Below are positions 36,046 through 45,118 of a stretch of DNA of 64,000 bases, in pieces (the stretch's first letter is position 1; every line of letters begins with the position of its first letter). The stretch is from Pipra filicauda (taxonomy: Eukaryota > Chordata > Aves > Passeriformes > Pipridae): the NCBI RefSeq assembly GCF_003945595.2, contig NW_024104509.1:682001-746000 (forward strand), given 5' to 3'. The position numbers were made by a program, and so were the translations under genes. The notes beneath the pieces were generated by a model. The model was given only the letters and a program-made list of their open reading frames with translations. It made no database searches and was not told where the DNA came from.

Positions 36046-36639
36046 TGTCCTGGTTTCAGCTGGGATAGAGTTAATTTATTTCCTAGAAGCCGGTACAGTG
36101 CTGTGTTCTGGATTTAGAGGGAGAACAGCACTGATAACGCACTGATGTTTTAGCTGTTGCTAACTAGTGCTGACTTTAAGTCAAGGACTTTACAGTTTCC
36201 CATGATCTGCCAGGAAGCAGGTGCACAAGAAGGTGGGAGGAAGCATGGCCACAACAGATAAAATAACCTAACCAAAAGGATATTCCATAACATAGAATAT
36301 CATGTCCAGTATGTTAACTGGGGGGAAATAGCTGGGAGATGATGATGGGAGTCAGGGTCTGGCATCTGTCAGCGGGTGGTAAACACCTGTATTATGCATC
36401 ATGTGTTTTTCTTGTGTTTTATTTCCCTCTCTCTTTTTTTATCTCCATTTTCCTTACTAGGATTATCATTAGTATTATTATTATCACTATGATTGTATTT
36501 TACTTTATTTCCATTATTAACTGTTCTTATTTCAATCCACAGGTTTTACCATTTTCTGATTCTCCTCCCTATCCCACTGGATGGGGGGTGGTAAGCGAAC
36601 AGCTGCATAGTACTTGTCAGCTGGGGTTAAACTACAACA
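36046..36639 (+). repeat. Full-length solo ERV-L-type LTR
   Basis: It starts TGTCCTGGTTTCAGCTGGGA and ends GGGGTTAAACTACAACA, the hallmark ends of the avian ERV-L LTR, at 594 bases. Flanking ATTAC (36041-36045) and ATTAT (36640-36644) are an imperfect 5-base target-site duplication. The TATA region has decayed (GTATGTTAACTGGGG). The 111-codon ORF at 36339-36674 lies in its 3' part and is not a gene. It is antisense to PCSK5 and a different subfamily or age from the LTRs at 4175 and 9439. Confidence 0.9.
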
Positions 36640-38053
36640 ATTATAAACTAAGTTTATTGGTAATGTCATTGTAATCCTAAATATATTTCACAGCACAATT
36701 CTTATAATTAGTTTTTATTTATCAGGAAGCAGTAATCAACTATATTTGCCACTTTCAATGTTATGACATTCTGACATGAAATCCAATCAGTGTTAACTTA
36801 GATTTAGTGATAAATGATTTCCAATAAATCAGTAGTATTCGTCTCTTTAAACTGTTTTAATCTAGATTAATTGCTTAAATGACATTTCACCTTTGAATAT
36901 TTTTATTAAAGGGTTTCCACCTACTTTGATGTGGCATTCCAAAGGAGGGACTATATTCACTATTCATACATAAACAGTGGCATTTTTGTCTGTGTATAAT
37001 GTACCTGATTCAAAATAGTTTTTAAAGTTTGACTTTTCAGTAAATCCAAAAGCAAGTATATGCTTATCACTCATAACTTTATCTCTCATAATCCCTTATA
37101 TAGCAAATATAAGTAAGCATGTACTCCCTTGAGCCTCTTTTAAATCGCTTCTCTCAGTCTCCATTTCTTTCAAAGAGCTCATACTGAAATATGTGAATGA
37201 AACTGAACTGTGCAGTGGGAATTAAAAGAAGAAAAAGTGCCTGCAGCCCCAAAAAAATCTTCTAGGAGCATGGTTCATGAATGGATAAATACCAGGTCTG
37301 AGCACTCTGTCCATACACACAAGGACCACCATGCAACCTACCAGTGATAAGGAGCTGTGAATTTCTTTCTCTTGTAAAGTGAGATTTTTTAGTTATGTAA
37401 AAAATTATAAATGCCACTTTTTCTTATGGGTAGGCTAATAAATACAAGGCAAAGAAAAACAACATGAAAATAAATTCCTGGGCCCTATACAGTCGATACA
37501 GGCCAAGTAAATACAGGTCCTATATCAGTCATGAAAGTGACAGGCAAAACTCTTAAAGTAGAGTAACTCTGAGCTGCTCTAACTTGTGTTGAAGATCTGC
37601 CTGATAAATCTATATTCAGCATCCAAGAACACAGATGGAGATACCATAATTTCATTCAAATGTGGCACAGGAGGTTTCAGGCAGTTTTGTATCTTTTTCC
37701 TTGAAAACTGTGACTAGTAAAGATTTGGCTTTCTTTAAAGCACTGACATCTTTTTCTATTTTTTGATACAACACATGCAACTGCAAGAAAGAGGGAATTT
37801 TACTCTCTATCCTCATGAAATTTTCCTGGAAACCAGGAATAAGTTTAGAATAAAAATGAACCATGTGTCTTAAATGGCAAATAACAGTGACATAAAAATT
37901 AAGAGTGCATTGATAACTGAAATTAAGAATAATGCTCTTACCAACACTGCCTTCACACTAAAGGCAATGAGATGTTTCAGCTGTAAATAAAAGGTGGAAA
38001 ACAGCAAGCATTCTTCAGAATTCACAGAGCCCAAATAAAGGTTACAGTCATAC
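36640..38053 (-). other. PCSK5: PCSK5 intron c-d, exon-c-proximal part
   Basis: Remainder of the intron down from the GTATGA donor of exon c. No repeat or gene recognised; the minus ORF at 37652-37864 has no recognisable domain. Confidence 0.7.
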
Positions 38054-38190
38054 CTGGAGTCTTGAAATTTCTCAGCTGAGACGGAGTGTCACAGATTTCC
38101 AAGATCCAGTCACCTGCTGCTTTTTCACTCCAGCAGTGAGTAGTCATAAACTCCCAGTTTTTGAATCCTTCCATGGAATGATCAAATAGC
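38054..38190 (-). CDS. PCSK5: PCSK5 exon c: central P domain
   Basis: 137 bases, acceptor TTGTAG, donor GTATGA, phase 2 in and phase 1 out. It encodes LFDHSMEGFKNWEFMTTHCW, then SEKAAGDWILEICDTPSQ and LRNFKTP. The NWEFMT...HCW...GDW core is diagnostic of the convertase P domain, which stabilises the catalytic domain and sets its calcium and pH needs. Two residues look odd against the mammalian protein as I remember it: Ser after CW where Gly is usual, and Cys in LEIC where Tyr is usual. Both are single-base changes. Confidence 0.93.
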
Positions 38191-39089
38191 CTACAACAAA
38201 TCAGGACATTATTTCAAGGAAACTTCTTTTCTGTGGAGCTATGCCTCTGAGGATGCATACTCTTGAAGAGTATCCTAATCAGCCAGTTCATGCATCTGTG
38301 CCTTTACATTATTCAGGATGGCTTTCTCACATGTATTGCAAGTACATTCAAGAGTAGAAGGTAGAAAGAGTGGAAGAGAAATCTTTACCTGACATTGTTT
38401 TTTGTAACGTAAAAGAGAATTCATTGCAAAAAATCATAATTACTAATACTATTTAACATAAGGATTCATGGGTCTTGGGAAAACTGCATATAATACAGAA
38501 TTCCATCACATTAACAACATACTGTAAATACAAACAACTTAGAAGTCAGAAAATTTCAGTAACATTTATTTTTGCCTTTGGATTGGAATACTTAAAAGGG
38601 GTTTAAAATCAATAAAAACTATTAAGTGACTGAGACAACAGAGACAATATATGCCACTTCTGGTGAGGAAGTGAAATGTAACTGAGACACTGGACTCAAT
38701 CCTCAAACGACCAAGGTATCACCCTCTTCAAACACTTGACAGAACTGAGTTTGGCTAACAGTGAGAGACTAATGGCATCTGATGTTTTCATCTAACAAAA
38801 AACAATACCATAATTTAATTACCTAGATCTTGAGTGAAGAGGTCAGAACCCTGATACTAGAAATATCATAATCCAGGCCTAAGTTCTATTTCAGACACTG
38901 CAATGTGGTGCTGATCCCGCATGAGAAGGGAAAGGAGGACCCTTCCTGGTTAGGGATTAGACACAAGAGAATTCGCACTTTTATTCAGTGTTCACAGAAC
39001 GTCGCTTGGTACCCCAAAACTACTGGAGAAGTGAACTCTAATCAAGACTGTTGCCTCCAATAAAATCGCATGGCTTGGGTTTTAAAAAT
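38191..39089 (-). other. PCSK5: PCSK5 intron b-c, exon-c-proximal part
   Basis: Start of the 10793-base intron 38191-48983, the largest complete intron in the window. No feature recognised in this part. Confidence 0.75.
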
Positions 39090-39178
39090 ACATATATATC
39101 AATACATTCACATATATGTATTTTTATGTATTTGTGTATATACATACATTCATATATTGTGTATATATATACACACGC
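39090..39178. repeat. CATATA/TATGTA-rich microsatellite
   Basis: Alternating AT-rich repeats abutting the 3' tail of the CR1. A similar TATGTA-rich stretch (40944-40990) flanks the other end of that CR1, which suggests insertion into a pre-existing microsatellite. Confidence 0.8.
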
Positions 39179-39264
39179 AGATCATAGAATCATAGAATCA
39201 GCTGGGTTGGAAGGGACCTCCGAGATCATCAAGTCCAACCCTTGATCCACTACTGCTGCGGTTG

Positions 39265-39573
39265 CTAGACCATGGCACTAAGTGCCACATCCAGTCTCTT
39301 CTTAAAAACCTCCAGGGATGGAGAATCCACCACTTCCCTGGGCAGCCCATTCCAATGCTTGATTACCCTTTCTGTAAAGAATTTCTTCCTAATATCTAAT
39401 CTACACCTCCCCTGGCACAACTTGAGACCATGCCCTCTTGTCTTGCTGATAGTTGCCTCGGAAAAGAAAACAACCCCCACCTGGCTACAGTCTCCTTTAA
39501 GGGAGTTGTAGAGAATGATGAGGTCTCCCCTGAGCCTCCTCTTCTCCAGGCTGAACAGTCCCAGCTCCCTCAC
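39265..39573 (-). pseudogene. CR1 ORF2 C-terminus in the shifted frame
   Basis: A 102-codon frame containing [16 protein letters not shown], then [18 protein letters not shown] and [19 protein letters not shown], the conserved C-terminus of CR1 ORF2. It overlaps the tail of the 470-codon frame and would be continuous with it if the small deletion were absent. Confidence 0.88.
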
Positions 39574-40909
39574 AGGACTTGTGCTTGAGTCCCTTCACCA
39601 GCCTAGTTGCCCTCCTCTGGACCTGCTCCAGCACCTCAATATCCTTCCTGAACTGAGGGGCCCAGAACTGGACACAGTACTCCAGGTGTGGCCTCACCAG
39701 CGCTGAGTACAGGGGCAGAATCCTTGGACCTGCTGGCCACACTGTTCCTGATCCAGGCCAGGATGCCCTTGGCCTTCTTCGCCACCTGGGCAAACTCTGG
39801 CTCATGTTCAACTTCTTGTCAATCCAAACTCCCAGGTCCCTCTCTGTCTGGCTGCTCTCCAGCCACTCTGTCCCCAGCCTGTAGCACTGCAGGGGGTTGT
39901 TGTGGCCAAAGTGCAGGATCCGGCACTTGGCCTTGTTGAGCCTCATCCCGTTGGAATCAGCCCAACTCTCCAACCTATCCAGGTCCCTCTGCAGAGCCCT
40001 CCTGCCTTCCAGCTGATCGACACTCCCCCCCAACTTAGGGTCATCTGCAAATTTGCTGATGATGGATTCAATCCCCTCACCTAAATCATCAGTAAAGATA
40101 TTAAACAGAACTGGGCCCAACGCTGATCCCTGGGTGACACCACCAGTGACCGGCCGCCAACTGGATGCAGCCCCGTTCACCACCACTCTCTGGGCCCGGC
40201 CCTCCAGCCAGTTCCTAACCCAGCACAAAGTGCCCCTGTCCAAGCTGTGGGCTGCCAGCTTTTCCAGGAGTATGCTGTGGGTGACAGTGTCAAAGGCTTT
40301 GCTGAAGTCCAGACAGACTACATCCACAGCCTTCCCCTCATCCACCAGGCAGGTCACCTGATCATAAAAGGAGATCAGGTTGGTCAGAGAGGACCTGTCC
40401 CTCCTAAACCCATGCTGGCTGGGTCTGATCCCTTGTCCATCCCGTAGGTGCTGTGTGATTACACTGAGGATGATCTGCTCCATAACCTCGCCAGGCACTG
40501 AGGTCAGGCTGATGGGCCTGTAGTTTCCCAGGTCCTCCTTCCGACCCTTTTTGTGGATTGGTGTGACATTTGCCAACTTCCAATCATGTGGGACCTCCCC
40601 AGTGAACCAGGACTGTTGGTAGATGATGGAGAGAGGCTTGGCGAGCTCTTCTGCTAGCTCCCTCATCACCCTTGGGTGGATCCCATCTGGTCCCATAGAC
40701 TTGTGGGGATCCAAGCAGCTCAGTAGGTCACTAATTGTTTCCTTTTGGATTACAGGGGGGCTGTTCAGATTCTTATCTCTTTCTACAAGCTCCAGTAGCC
40801 AGTTGTCTTCAGAAGAACAAGTCTTACTGTTGAAAACTGAGACAAAGAAGGTGTTAAATACCTCAGCCTTTTCCTCATCTTTGATAACTATATTCCCGCC
40901 CATGCCCAA
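39497..40909 (-). pseudogene. CR1 ORF2 reverse transcriptase, 470-codon open frame, truncated
   Basis: An open frame with the RT palm: NYRPISL (residues 129-135), [10 protein letters not shown] (198-207, motif A), SQHGFRR (164-170), a [12 protein letters not shown] block (261-272) and FADD (287-290, motif C). The Pro usual in VPQGS is Thr and PKLGG replaces TKLGG, changes expected from drift. The N-terminal endonuclease is absent, and the last about 20 residues are out of frame because of an 11-base deletion. The start Met is arbitrary. It cannot retrotranspose by itself. Confidence 0.9.
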
Positions 40910-40943
40910 TAAAGAATGGAGGTTTTCCTTGCCTCTCCTTTTG

Positions 40944-41458
40944 CTATATGTATGTATATCTTTTATACATGCATATATACGTATGTATTATATTTATCAC
41001 TATTTTAATTTGGTCTTTATGTGTGAAAATTCTACTGGTAATAGCCATGTTTAAATATTTTTTAATTAAACAAGATGTCTACAGCAGAAAATCCAATTGA
41101 TTTAAAATGCTTTCCCGTAAAACAGAGAAAAATCCAGCATTGGACTAGATTAACATTTATGACATTTCCACTTGTGACTTTTTACTGTTATTTTCTAAGC
41201 TAATTTCAAGCTTTATTCTCAAAAGGTAGTGAAGTTCAGCAAGCATTGGGAAAACGGGATACTTTTGTAAGAATGCTTCTGGTGAAAACCGCCACACAGA
41301 ATATGAATAAAACACCATAGTTCTTGCTGGGAGCTTAGGTCAGTCAGCGGCATGGGGTCAGGTACAGTATATCCACACTTACTGTCATAGAAACTGTATG
41401 GACCATGCACTTTATAGGGCTCAGCCAAAAGCTGATTTTCATGCTCTCATTTCAAACA
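40944..41458. other. Intronic spacer between two CR1 copies
   Basis: TATGTA-rich start, then unremarkable AT-rich sequence; the 69-codon minus ORF at 41219-41428 has no recognisable domain. Confidence 0.65.
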
Positions 41459-42086
41459 CAGAAACATAGCATCATAGAGTTGGAAGGGAACTACAAGGAT
41501 CATCAAAGTTCACCTCCTGGCCCTACACAAGACAGTCCCCATAATCACACCATGTGCCTGAGAGCATTGTCCAAAAATTCTTGAACTCTGGCAGGCTTAG
41601 TGTCATGACCACTTCCCTGGGGAGCCTGTTCCAGTGCCCCTGGATGAAGAACCTTTTCCTAATATGCAACCTAACTCCCCAGACACAGCTTCATGCTATT
41701 CCCTTGGGTCCTGTCACTGGTCACCAGAGAGGAGATCGATGCCTGCCTCTCTGCTTCTCCTTGTAAGGAAGACGTAGGCTGCTATAGGTCTCCCCTCATT
41801 CTCTTCTCCAGACTGAACAAACCAAGTGATCTCAGCTGCTCTTCATATGGCTTTCCCTCTAGACTCTTCACCATTTTTGTAGCTCTCCTTTGGACACTCT
41901 CCTATAGCTTTGCATCTTTCTTATATTGTGGTGCCCAAACCTGCACACAGTACTCGAGGTGGGAATACAACAGTACAGTGTCGAGTGGGGCAATCACCTC
42001 CCTCGACTGACCCGATGGCCCCCAGGACATGGTTGGCCCTCCTGGCTGCCAGGGCACACTGGTGACTCATATTCAACTTGCCATTT
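41459..42086 (-). mobile_element. CR1 LINE 3' fragment (second subfamily)
   Basis: It starts with CATAGCATCATAGAGTTGGA at the tail and runs through 3' UTR and C-terminal ORF2 sequence to about GACTCATATTCAACTTGCC. The tail block (reverse complement of CCATGTGCCTGAGAGCATTG) matches the plus-strand CR1 ending at 43982, so the two are one subfamily in opposite orientation. Confidence 0.88.
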
Positions 42087-42102
42087 ATGCTTTTTCCATT
42101 TT

Positions 42103-42601
42103 AAAGGAATGCCTATAATAGTATTTATTGAGGCCATGTTACTGAGAACACAGCTGCATTGGGCAGGGCACATCTCCAGGATGAAGGACCACCGCCTCCC
42201 TAAGATCTTGCTTTATGGTGAACTTGCCACTGGCTGCTGCAAGAGAGGAGCCCCAAAGAGGAGATACAAGGACTCCCTGAAACAACATCTCAGCCTTGGC
42301 CATATTGATCATCATAACTGGTCTACTCTGGCCTCCAATTGGGAGGTCTGGAGACACACCATCTTATAACGCTGCTGCTTCTTTTGAGAAAGCACGCAGG
42401 ATCACCCTTGAGGAGAAAAGACAACGCAGAAAGAATCGTGCCTTGTAGAATATACCACCTAAGGAGTCTTTCTGCTGTGCCTTTTGCAACCGGACATGCC
42501 TATCTCGTATTGGCCTTTTTAGCCACCAACGCGCTTGTAACAAACGTGGGTAGAGCCCTTCCCAAATCTTCGTTCACAAAGTCTAGCCATGATGATGATA
42601 G
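42103..42601 (+). mobile_element. Non-CR1 LINE fragment: C-terminus and 3' tail of an RTE-like element
   Basis: The translated plus strand gives LLRTQLHWAGHISRMKDHRL, then PKILLYGELATGCCKRGAPK, RYKDSLKQHLSLGHIDHHNW and, after a small frame change near 42366, FEKARRITLEEKRQRRKNRA. This WAGH-RM-D-RxPK-GEL-G...RYKD pattern is the C-terminus found in RTE-type retroelements, not CR1. After an in-frame TAG come CAFC and a GLFSHQRAC zinc-finger-like end, then a stop, a short 3' UTR and an ATGATGAT tail. 5'-truncated. It may be the avian RTE family AviRTE; that name is inference. Confidence 0.7.
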
Positions 42602-43109
42602 TATTCTAATCTATTAGAACTCATAAAATTAAATTAAAATATATATTTAGAATTATCTTAATTTTCACTGATAATTGTGTGAGAATTTCTTCTGATGCAG
42701 TTCTGTGCCTCTGTATGTGCACCTACGTGTGTATATGTAAATATATTCTGGCAGCAGAATGGGCCTGTTTCATGTCACTGTTAAATCAGTTCTCTGAATA
42801 CAGCAAAATCTCACAAACACGTGGCACTTATTGTTTACTGAAAAGGTAGAAATTATTACACAGTTATTACCCAGAATTTGCATGTGAGTATGTTCATTTT
42901 ACGTCATTATAGAGATTATTTCCAACTGTTAGTCAAATTGTCATACTGTTGTCATATTGTTGTTGTCTGATAACTAATGTATTACTTTCTAAACATCCTG
43001 TCAGTGCAACAAGGCAGCAATATTTCTCTTTGCCATCGAGGTAACTAGATTACCCAATTCACTATTCCCCTATGCTCACAGGTCGAGCACAGAGGGTAAC
43101 AGTAAACAG

Positions 43110-43982
43110 GGTAACATCAGACCAGTGACCGGTCACTAGTGGGCTCCATCTTAGACCCTGTGCTCTTCAACATCTTCATAAATGACTTGGATGCAGGACT
43201 GGAAGGGATGCTAAGTAAGTCTGCAGATGATACAAAACTTGGAGGAGTTGTTGACTCCCTCTAAGGCAGGGAGGCCCTGCAGAGAGATCTCAACAAATTA
43301 GAGGATTGGGCAATCACCAACCATGTGAAGTTCAACAAGGGGAAGTGCCAGATTCTGCACCTGGGATGGGACAACCCTAGATGTACATACAGATTGCAGA
43401 ATGAGATCACCAGCCGGTCAAGGGAGGTGATTGTCCTGCTCTGTTTCTGCACTGGTGAGGCCTCACCTTGAATATTGTGGCAGTTTTGGGCACCACAATA
43501 TAAGAAATACATTAAGCTATTAGAGAGTGTCTAAAGGAGGACAACAAAGATGGTGAAGGGCCTTGAGAAGAAGCCATCTGAGGGGCGGCTGAGGTCACTT
43601 GGTGTGTTTGGCCAGGAGAAGAGGAGACTAAGGGGAGACTTCATTGCAGTCTCCTCATGAGGGGAAGAGGAGGGGCAGGCACTGATCTCTTCTCTGTGGT
43701 GACCAGTGACAGGACCGAAGGGAATGGCCTGAATCGAGTCAGGGAAGATTTAGACTGGATATTAGAAAAAGGTTCTTCATCTAGAGGGTGGCTGGGCACT
43801 GAACAGGCTCCCCAGGGCAGTGGTCACAGCACCAAGCCTGACAGAGTTCAAGAAGCATTGGACAACACTCTCAGGCACATGGTGTGAATCTTGGGGATGG
43901 TCCTGTGCAGGGCTAAGGGTTGGACTCGATAATCCATATGGGTCCCTTCCAACTCAGCATATTCTGTGATTCTGTGGTTCTG
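43110..43982 (+). mobile_element. CR1 LINE 3' fragment, plus strand
   Basis: ORF2 remnants (a CTCTTCAACATCTTCATAAA block, TCTGCAGATGATACAAAACT for the degraded active-site region) lead through the C-terminus to a tail of ATTCTGTGATTCTGTGG. An internal deletion is likely around 43400-43435, where the sequence jumps ahead. Same subfamily as 41459-42086 but inverted. Its open frame at 43657-43887 is a C-terminal ORF2 remnant. Confidence 0.9.
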
Positions 43983-44794
43983 CAAATTATATAGTATTAT
44001 ACAACTACTGTGCAATTACACTGTAAATTTTGTATCCTCTGGGCTTCTATTTGCATACATCGAAACACAAGCTGCTGTTTATTTTTACTCTAATTAGCCT
44101 AATATTTTGCATAATAGTTTTTGTTGGAGTATGTTTGTCTTATTTTGAAATTTTAAATTGTTGTCAGATTTCCATTTTAATAACACATCATTCTTTTAAG
44201 CAATTTTGGGAGGAAAAGACAAAAATCTTGTGTTTATAAAAACATCCTTACCTAAAATATGCTATGATTGGAACTGTAAGCTTCCACCCATGGAAATGGT
44301 GAAAATCTGGTAATATTATTTCAGAGAAAACTGACTAGCTTTTTTAAAGAATACTGCTTTGGGAAAGATTTGAATTTTATAAGGTAAAGTCTAAATTTGA
44401 ATCTTTGAATATATGTACCGTGTTTCTGCAAATGAGTCAAAAAGCTACAGACAGATCAAAAGAGCAATCAAAAACAAAGCAGAAATATACTGACTGAGGC
44501 TGTCTGTATGTGCATGTTGTACATACACAATGGTCCAAGTATTTCTGAGTTGCTTTGCTTATGCACTAAACTCTCAAATCAAAGAACCTTTGAGGCAATA
44601 CAAGGACTGCATTTTAAGTGATGTTCAATGAATGAATTAAATGATCAGATGTTCAGGTGTACTTTCCTTATCCAGAAAGAAATATATATGGAATAGGATC
44701 TTTTAAGGAGCATGGAACCAGTTGAGATGGTAACTTTGTTATTTGTCAGGTTGATGCTGTAAGGTAAACGCATGCAGATATTCTTCCCAAGAAT
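43983..44794 (-). other. PCSK5: PCSK5 intron b-c spacer
   Basis: No gene or repeat recognised between the plus-strand CR1 and the LTR. Confidence 0.65.
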
Positions 44795-45118
44795 GCCAAG
44801 GCAGTGGAAGGATTGAAAAAAAGGTTTATTTCAGACGCAAGGACCACTTTTTTACAATGCGGCGAATCAGGCCTTCAGGGGCAAAAGGCGAGTTCCTGCC
44901 CCCTCAGGACCCCTTTTATCCTCTCTGTTTCTCCTCTGCCTTCCCGAGACCTCTGTGCATGTCTGTTAGGGCATGTCTCCTCTCACGTATCAGGGAGAGA
45001 GACTGACAACTTCTCTTGCTCTGTGAGGGGAGAAAGCACTGAAACTGCCTTTGAGAAAGAGTTACCATTTAGGCAGAAAGCCTTCCTAGCGAAAACTGAA
45101 TTCCTAACTTTCTGTCAC
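44795..45118 (-). repeat. Probable solo LTR of an unassigned ERV family
   Basis: On the minus strand it starts TGTGACAGAAAGTTAGGAAT, has GATAAAAGG (44913-44920, TATA box) followed 83 bases later by AATAAA (44825-44830), and ends near CCTTGGCA. The spacing of TATA box and polyadenylation signal, the higher GC content than its surroundings and the TG...CA ends are LTR features. No target-site duplication could be settled. The 108-codon plus ORF over it (44804-45130) is antisense to the LTR and not a gene. Confidence 0.6.

Larger units (their letters stand above)
39181..40942 (-). mobile_element. CR1 LINE, 5'-truncated, 1.76 kb
   Basis: It has the CR1 tail (ATCATAGAATCATAGAATC) at the low end, a 3' UTR, and about half of ORF2. 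The 5' end stops near 40942, so the endonuclease domain is missing. Compared with the copy at 3152, an 11-base deletion in the [10 protein letters not shown] coding region (near 39567-39570) shifts the frame and separates the RT ORF from the C-terminal ORF. It is the best preserved LINE in the window. Confidence 0.93.

Noticed and set aside
36339..36674. 111-codon plus ORF with membrane-like hydrophobic segment
   Set aside because: Lies in the 3' part of an ERV-L LTR and reads T-rich simple sequence.
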